8,752 bases of DNA from Chitinophagaceae bacterium. Its GTDB lineage: Bacteria; Bacteroidota; Bacteroidia; Chitinophagales; Chitinophagaceae. The translations under genes and the position numbers were made by a program. The notes under the pieces are model-generated. The model was not told the DNA's origin and searched no databases. It was given only the letters and a program-made list of their open reading frames with translations. Shown one piece after another: positions 5,242 to 8,752 of this stretch. How positions within the stretch are numbered: the first letter of the stretch is position 1; every line of letters starts with the position of its first letter. The stretch covers positions 1 to 8,752 of the forward strand of contig CANHMN010000059.1 in assembly GCA_947461645.1 (NCBI GenBank). Reading direction: 5' to 3'.

Positions 5242-7383
5242 ATGGTAAAATCAATTGTTTTTACGGCTTTGCTTTTTATAACAAAATCATTTTTGTATGC
5301 TCAAGCCATAAGCAATGATGATACAACCAAATGGTTGAACGAAGTGATTGTAACTTCTACAAGAACCGCTTCTAAGCTTGCAAATGTGGCTGTTCCTGTT
5401 CAGGTAATCTCCCAAAAAACGATCAAACAATCTGGTGCACTAAGGCTGAAAGATATTCTTCAGGAACAGGCAGGACTTTCCATCACCAATGGTTTTGGCG
5501 CAGGAATTCAAATGCAGGGCCTGAATCCAGATTATACACTTATACTTATTAATGGAGAGCCATTGGTAGGTAGAACAGCAGGTGTGTTAGACATCAACAG
5601 AATAAGTATTGGCAACATCAAGAAGATAGAAATTGTAAAGGGCCCTTCCTCCAGCTTGTATGGATCTGAAGCCATGGCAGGGGTAATCAACATCATTACC
5701 GAGGAACCTACCAAGCAATCACTTGAAACATCTATTAGAGTGGGCTTTGGAAATCCAGATAAAGGTTGGATATCACCAGTAGAAGCTTTGGTTGACAAAG
5801 ATGCATTCAAGAGTACAGATATTAATTTGGATGGCGCTACAAAAATCAAAAACACATCTATCAGATACACTGGAAATGCCTATTATGTTGATGGGGTAAG
5901 TTATCGTCCCTACTCTACCTTAAGAGTACCTCAACCCATCTGGCGCATCACCAACCAAGTTCAACTCAATACAAAAATTGATGAAAAGACGCAGTTTGGC
6001 TTGTTTGTAAGACAAGGCTATGATCACATCAAGCAGGAATTCTCCGTTGGGAACAATGGAGGTATCAACAACACCTACGGAAGGGAAACCAATTATGATG
6101 TGAACTTCAATCCATCAATTGTTCGCCAGTTCAACAAGAACATAAAATCTACTTTGCGTTACTACCAGACTTTATTTGTTGGTTCACAAAAATTGTTTTT
6201 CAATGAAAAGCCTGACAGCAGTTATGTTGATGAATTCAGGCAACATTTTTACAGACTGGAAAACCAAACTGAAATCAATTTTCAGAACAACAGACTTTCT
6301 ATCGGTGGTGGATACACTATAGACGATGCCAACTCCACCAGATATGATAACATCAACAACAGAAAAAGGAATACCATTTCGTATGCTTTTGTACAAAACG
6401 AGTGGACACCAAGTCCTAAGCTAACTTTAATTGCCGGCGCAAGGTATGACCACAACAAACTGTTTGCAGCCGCGCTCAGTCCGAAATTAGCATTCAGGTA
6501 TAATCCGAATAGAAAATTACATTTCAAAGCATCTATTGGCAGAGGATTTAAAGCGCCCGACTTCAGGCAGCTTTACCTCAATTTCACCAACAATGCTGCA
6601 GGGGGGTACTCGGTATTAGGAACCATTGATGCCATTAAAACCATCAATCAGTTGAATACTCAAGGACTCATCAGCGATTTGAAAAGCGATTTTTACAAAC
6701 TCAATACATTGACTCCGGAATTTTCAACCGGCATAAATATCGGTGGTGGTTACATACTATCCAATAAACTTCAATTTCAATTCAATTATTTCTTAAATGA
6801 AATCAAAGACATGATTGATTATCGACAAGTTGCCACCAAAACCAACGGCGCACAGATCTTTAGTTACATCAATGTCAAAAATGCCTACACCCAGGGAATA
6901 GAGGCAGAAGTAACTTGGAATCCGTACAACAAACTAAACATCACTTCGGGTTATCAATATTTAGTTTCCGAAGATTTAGATGACCTTAAAAATATTTCTT
7001 CCCGAAAAGTATTCACCAGAAATCCAGACGGAACAAGCAGAGTCATGACTGCTGATGAATACCGTGGCCTTCCTAACCGCAGCAAACATTTGTACAACGT
7101 AAAATTTTTTTATGAACCAACAGATAGAATTTTTATAACCTTAAGGGTAATGTACAAATCAAATTGGTACGTATCCGACAGAGACGGCAACGGACTCATC
7201 AACAGCAATGACGAATCTGCCCGGGGTTATTTTCTCACCAATGTCTCAGCAGGTAAAAAGCTTGGTAAGACAACCACCTTAATGATGGGTATAGATAACC
7301 TCACGAATTACAAAGACGTCATCTATTTACCCAATCTTCAAGGCAGAATGATTTTTTGCTCCGTAAATATTAAACTCAAATAA
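5242..7383 (+). CDS. TonB-dependent outer-membrane receptor, BtuB/HmuR-like
   Basis: This 713-residue outer-membrane receptor should import a scarce ligand using TonB-ExbBD energy. It has a Sec signal peptide (about 1-22, AxA-type cleavage at AQA), a TonB-box-like stretch NEVIVTSTR (33-41), a plug domain (about 45-155; NGEPLVG, IEIVKGPSSSLYGSEAMAGVINII) and a 22-strand-type barrel ending at IDNLTNYKDVIYLPNLQGR (684-702). It lacks the N-terminal carboxypeptidase-like domain of SusC receptors, so it resembles the BtuB/HmuR branch. A FKAP box (436-439) followed by DFRQLYLNF matches the FRAP region of haem receptors, but there is no His in the plug or between FKAP and LTPE (490-493). A DxDxNGxINxxD loop (646-657) resembles a calcium site. 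No Shine-Dalgarno sequence precedes the ATG. It is followed after 18 bp by the HmuY-like gene. Haem, cobalamin or another chelate are all possible ligands. Confidence 0.9.
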   Translation: MVKSIVFTALLFITKSFLYAQAISNDDTTKWLNEVIVTSTRTASKLANVAVPVQVISQKTIKQSGALRLKDILQEQAGLSITNGFGAGIQMQGLNPDYTLILINGEPLVGRTAGVLDINRISIGNIKKIEIVKGPSSSLYGSEAMAGVINIITEEPTKQSLETSIRVGFGNPDKGWISPVEALVDKDAFKSTDINLDGATKIKNTSIRYTGNAYYVDGVSYRPYSTLRVPQPIWRITNQVQLNTKIDEKTQFGLFVRQGYDHIKQEFSVGNNGGINNTYGRETNYDVNFNPSIVRQFNKNIKSTLRYYQTLFVGSQKLFFNEKPDSSYVDEFRQHFYRLENQTEINFQNNRLSIGGGYTIDDANSTRYDNINNRKRNTISYAFVQNEWTPSPKLTLIAGARYDHNKLFAAALSPKLAFRYNPNRKLHFKASIGRGFKAPDFRQLYLNFTNNAAGGYSVLGTIDAIKTINQLNTQGLISDLKSDFYKLNTLTPEFSTGINIGGGYILSNKLQFQFNYFLNEIKDMIDYRQVATKTNGAQIFSYINVKNAYTQGIEAEVTWNPYNKLNITSGYQYLVSEDLDDLKNISSRKVFTRNPDGTSRVMTADEYRGLPNRSKHLYNVKFFYEPTDRIFITLRVMYKSNWYVSDRDGNGLINSNDESARGYFLTNVSAGKKLGKTTTLMMGIDNLTNYKDVIYLPNLQGRMIFCSVNIKLK

Positions 7384-7401
7384 ATAAATAAACCAATCAA
7401 C

Positions 7402-8076
7402 ATGAAAAAAATGATTTTTGGCTTCATCGCCATAGTTGCAATTGCCTTCAGCGCATGTAAAGGAAAAGAACCAGTAATTGATAACGGTCCTGGTCCTCGC
7501 GACTATTCAGTTTCAGTTAGTGGAAAAATTGTAACGGTAAAAAATCTGGATGCCGATACGATTCTTGGTTTCACTGCTTTGGGACAACCATTTGGAGCAG
7601 GAAAGTATACTTTTTTTAGCCTTGTGAACAATTCCAGAGTAACCAGTACGGATTCGGCAACCTCTAATTGGGATATTGCATTCAGAGGTTCACGCATTTT
7701 AGTAAACAATGGCACAAGCGGTCCTGGCAATGGTGGCGGATTTGTTTTTGCAGAAGGATTTGATGGTGTAAATTCTGTACCTGCAGATTCTACATTCCTA
7801 ATAGATAATAATACAAATAATACCTTTGCAATTTCCAACCCAAGTGGTATCTCATGGTATATCTATGACGGTCCTAATAACTTATTAAATACTACACCAG
7901 GCAGAACGCTGATTATCAAAACCGCAAATGGTAAATATGCTAAATTGGAGATTCTTAATTATTACAGAGGAGGCTCTACCCCTTCATCAACAGCAAGCAA
8001 TGATGTAAAAGCTTATGACTCCAGATACTACACCTTCCGTTATACTTACCAGCCTGACGGAACTACTAATTTCTAA
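7402..8076 (+). CDS. HmuY-family lipoprotein
   Basis: This 224-residue lipoprotein resembles HmuY, the haem-capturing surface lipoprotein of Porphyromonas gingivalis. A type II signal peptide (1-18) ends in FSAC, making C19 the lipidated residue, followed by a linker rich in Gly, Pro and charge. Family-like segments are YTFFSL (69-74), SNWDIAFRG (88-96), NNGTSGPGNGGG (102-113), the strand ISWYIYDG (150-157), the core GKYAKLEILNYY (177-188) and C-terminal YYTFRYTYQPDG (209-220). The mature protein contains no His and no Met, and C19 is its only Cys. The bis-His ligation of P. gingivalis HmuY and the Met ligation described for some relatives are therefore impossible; Tyr or Lys would have to serve, or the ligand is not haem. 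It lies 18 bp after the receptor gene and before a terminator, so the two form an operon. Family assignment rests on motif recognition without a search. Confidence 0.8.
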   Translation: MKKMIFGFIAIVAIAFSACKGKEPVIDNGPGPRDYSVSVSGKIVTVKNLDADTILGFTALGQPFGAGKYTFFSLVNNSRVTSTDSATSNWDIAFRGSRILVNNGTSGPGNGGGFVFAEGFDGVNSVPADSTFLIDNNTNNTFAISNPSGISWYIYDGPNNLLNTTPGRTLIIKTANGKYAKLEILNYYRGGSTPSSTASNDVKAYDSRYYTFRYTYQPDGTTNF

Positions 8077-8099
8077 TTTACATTTCAACTCTTATAAAG

Positions 8100-8124
8100 A
8101 CCGTCCTTTGGGGCGGTTTTTTTT
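8100..8124 (+). terminator. Intrinsic terminator of the receptor-lipoprotein operon
   Basis: ACCGTCC (8100-8106) pairs with GGGCGGT (8111-8117), with one G-U pair, around the loop TTTG, and is followed by eight Ts (8117-8124). It lies 23 bp after the lipoprotein stop codon and separates this operon from the next gene. Confidence 0.88.
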
Positions 8125-8171
8125 ATTGCTTTGATTTAAACCCAACGCCGTGAATCTTGGTCAATGCCAGT

Positions 8172-8201
8172 CTTAAAATAATTTTTTAAGCATTATATTT
8201 G
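8172..8201 (+). promoter_or_regulatory. Probable promoter of the secreted surface-protein gene, with an overlapping dyad
   Basis: TATATTTG (8194-8201) is an exact TAnnTTTG -7 element, 18 bp before the ATG at 8220. Just upstream, CTTAAAA (8172-8178) and TTTTAAG (8184-8190) form a perfect 7-bp dyad with a 5-bp spacer, covering the -33/-7 spacer region. No clear -33 TTG is present. The dyad is AT-only apart from its ends and could be chance. Confidence 0.5.
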
Positions 8202-8219
8202 TTTACCAAAAAACCAACA

Positions 8220-8752
8220 ATGATAAAAAGCAATTTTGCCTTTTTGTTCTTTTTTCTTCTGAATCTTACGGTTAAAGCTCAATTGATCATCAACAATTCC
8301 CAAATCACCATTCAATCGGGTGCCAGTGTTATTGTTCAAGGTGACGTAATCAGCAATTCGGATATTCTTGGTGATGGCAAAGTGGTGTTGAAAGGTACTA
8401 CTTCGCAGAATTTCAACATGGGTGGTAAATCGCTTGCCAATTTGGAGATTGACAACTCAAACAATGCAGTGCTTTTAAACAAAGCCATTGTTTTGAATAA
8501 TCTGAACTTTACAAATGGCAAACTGCAACTGGGCAACAACAACCTTGTTTTTGCGTCATCAGCAACCATAACTAACGCAGACGATAACCAATATGTGGTA
8601 ACTAATGGCAATGGAAAAATTATTAAAGCCAATCTCAACAATACGACTTTCACTTTTCCTATCGGAAATTCAAATTCATCTTATAACCCAATAACCATTT
8701 CAAACAGCGGTACCCCTGACAGTATTGGTGCCAGGTGTTTATCAAGCATGTA
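8220..8752 (+). CDS. Secreted Asn-rich beta-structured surface protein, N-terminal part (cut by the window edge)
   Basis: An open frame of 177 codons starts at ATG 8220 and runs off the right edge. A Sec signal peptide is clear: MIK, a Phe/Leu-rich core (6-17) and likely cleavage after VKA (A20-Q21). The mature part is rich in Asn, Thr and Ser and is made of short beta-like repeats: IIINNSQITIQSGASVIVQGDV-type strands (23-43), LKGTTSQNFNMGG (58-69), LANLEIDNSNNAVLLNKAIVL (72-92) and FTNGKLQLGNNNLVF (97-111), then TFTFPIGNSNSSYNPITI (143-160). This style is common in very large Bacteroidota surface or cell-envelope proteins, many exported by the type IX system with a C-terminal sorting domain; that end is not in the window, so the route is inference. 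It has its own promoter and is separated from the lipoprotein gene by a terminator. Ligand or role is unknown. Confidence 0.75.
   Translation, partial: MIKSNFAFLFFFLLNLTVKAQLIINNSQITIQSGASVIVQGDVISNSDILGDGKVVLKGTTSQNFNMGGKSLANLEIDNSNNAVLLNKAIVLNNLNFTNGKLQLGNNNLVFASSATITNADDNQYVVTNGNGKIIKANLNNTTFTFPIGNSNSSYNPITISNSGTPDSIGARCLSSM

Noticed and set aside
6601..6606. G6 tract within the receptor gene, a possible phase-variation site
   Set aside because: Six bases is short for slipped-strand switching and the frame is intact; it simply encodes two Gly residues.
8336..8653. Minus-strand open frame opposite the last gene
   Set aside because: The plus-strand frame has a promoter, signal peptide and coherent repeats; the antisense frame is a shadow without such support.
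1..8752. CRISPR array, insertion sequence, prophage, tRNA or defence system
   Set aside because: No regularly spaced repeats, transposase or phage motifs, cloverleaf folds or defence-type domains were found on either strand.

Overview
The window is ordinary chromosomal DNA from a member of the phylum Bacteroidota, most likely a Chitinophagaceae-like environmental lineage. The evidence is a low GC content; gene starts with A-rich leaders and no clear Shine-Dalgarno sequence; promoter boxes of the Bacteroidota TAnnTTTG type close to start codons; a short RsmI without the C-terminal extension of the E. coli protein; and a TonB-dependent receptor paired with a HmuY-type lipoprotein. The species assignment is inference.

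Layout. Bases 1-3104 are a minus-strand cluster, read in the order pepP (Xaa-Pro aminopeptidase), pssA (phosphatidylserine synthase), rsmI (16S rRNA C1402 ribose methyltransferase) and a DedA-family membrane protein cut by the left edge. The last three are 21 bp apart and look co-transcribed; pepP is 72 bp upstream of pssA and has its own recognisable promoter. A 378-bp divergent intergenic region (3105-3482) holds the pepP and pckA promoters, a 16-bp perfect palindrome and a 9-bp direct repeat. pckA (ATP-type PEP carboxykinase, gluconeogenesis) follows on the plus strand and ends in a strong intrinsic terminator.

Next comes a two-gene plus-strand operon: a BtuB/HmuR-like TonB-dependent outer-membrane receptor and a HmuY-family lipoprotein, ending in a second intrinsic terminator. 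This looks like a haem/iron or related nutrient-capture module. However, the mature lipoprotein has no histidine or methionine, the residues used for haem ligation in characterised HmuY proteins, and the receptor lacks histidine in its plug and in the segment after its FKAP box. An 8+8-bp dyad overlaps the likely promoter of this operon. The window ends inside a separately promoted gene for a secreted, Asn-rich, beta-structured surface protein.

No mobile element, CRISPR array, RNA gene or clearly new multi-gene system is visible. The most interesting points are the ligand question for the receptor/lipoprotein pair, the promoter dyads, the pssA-dedA linkage and the corrected pckA start.
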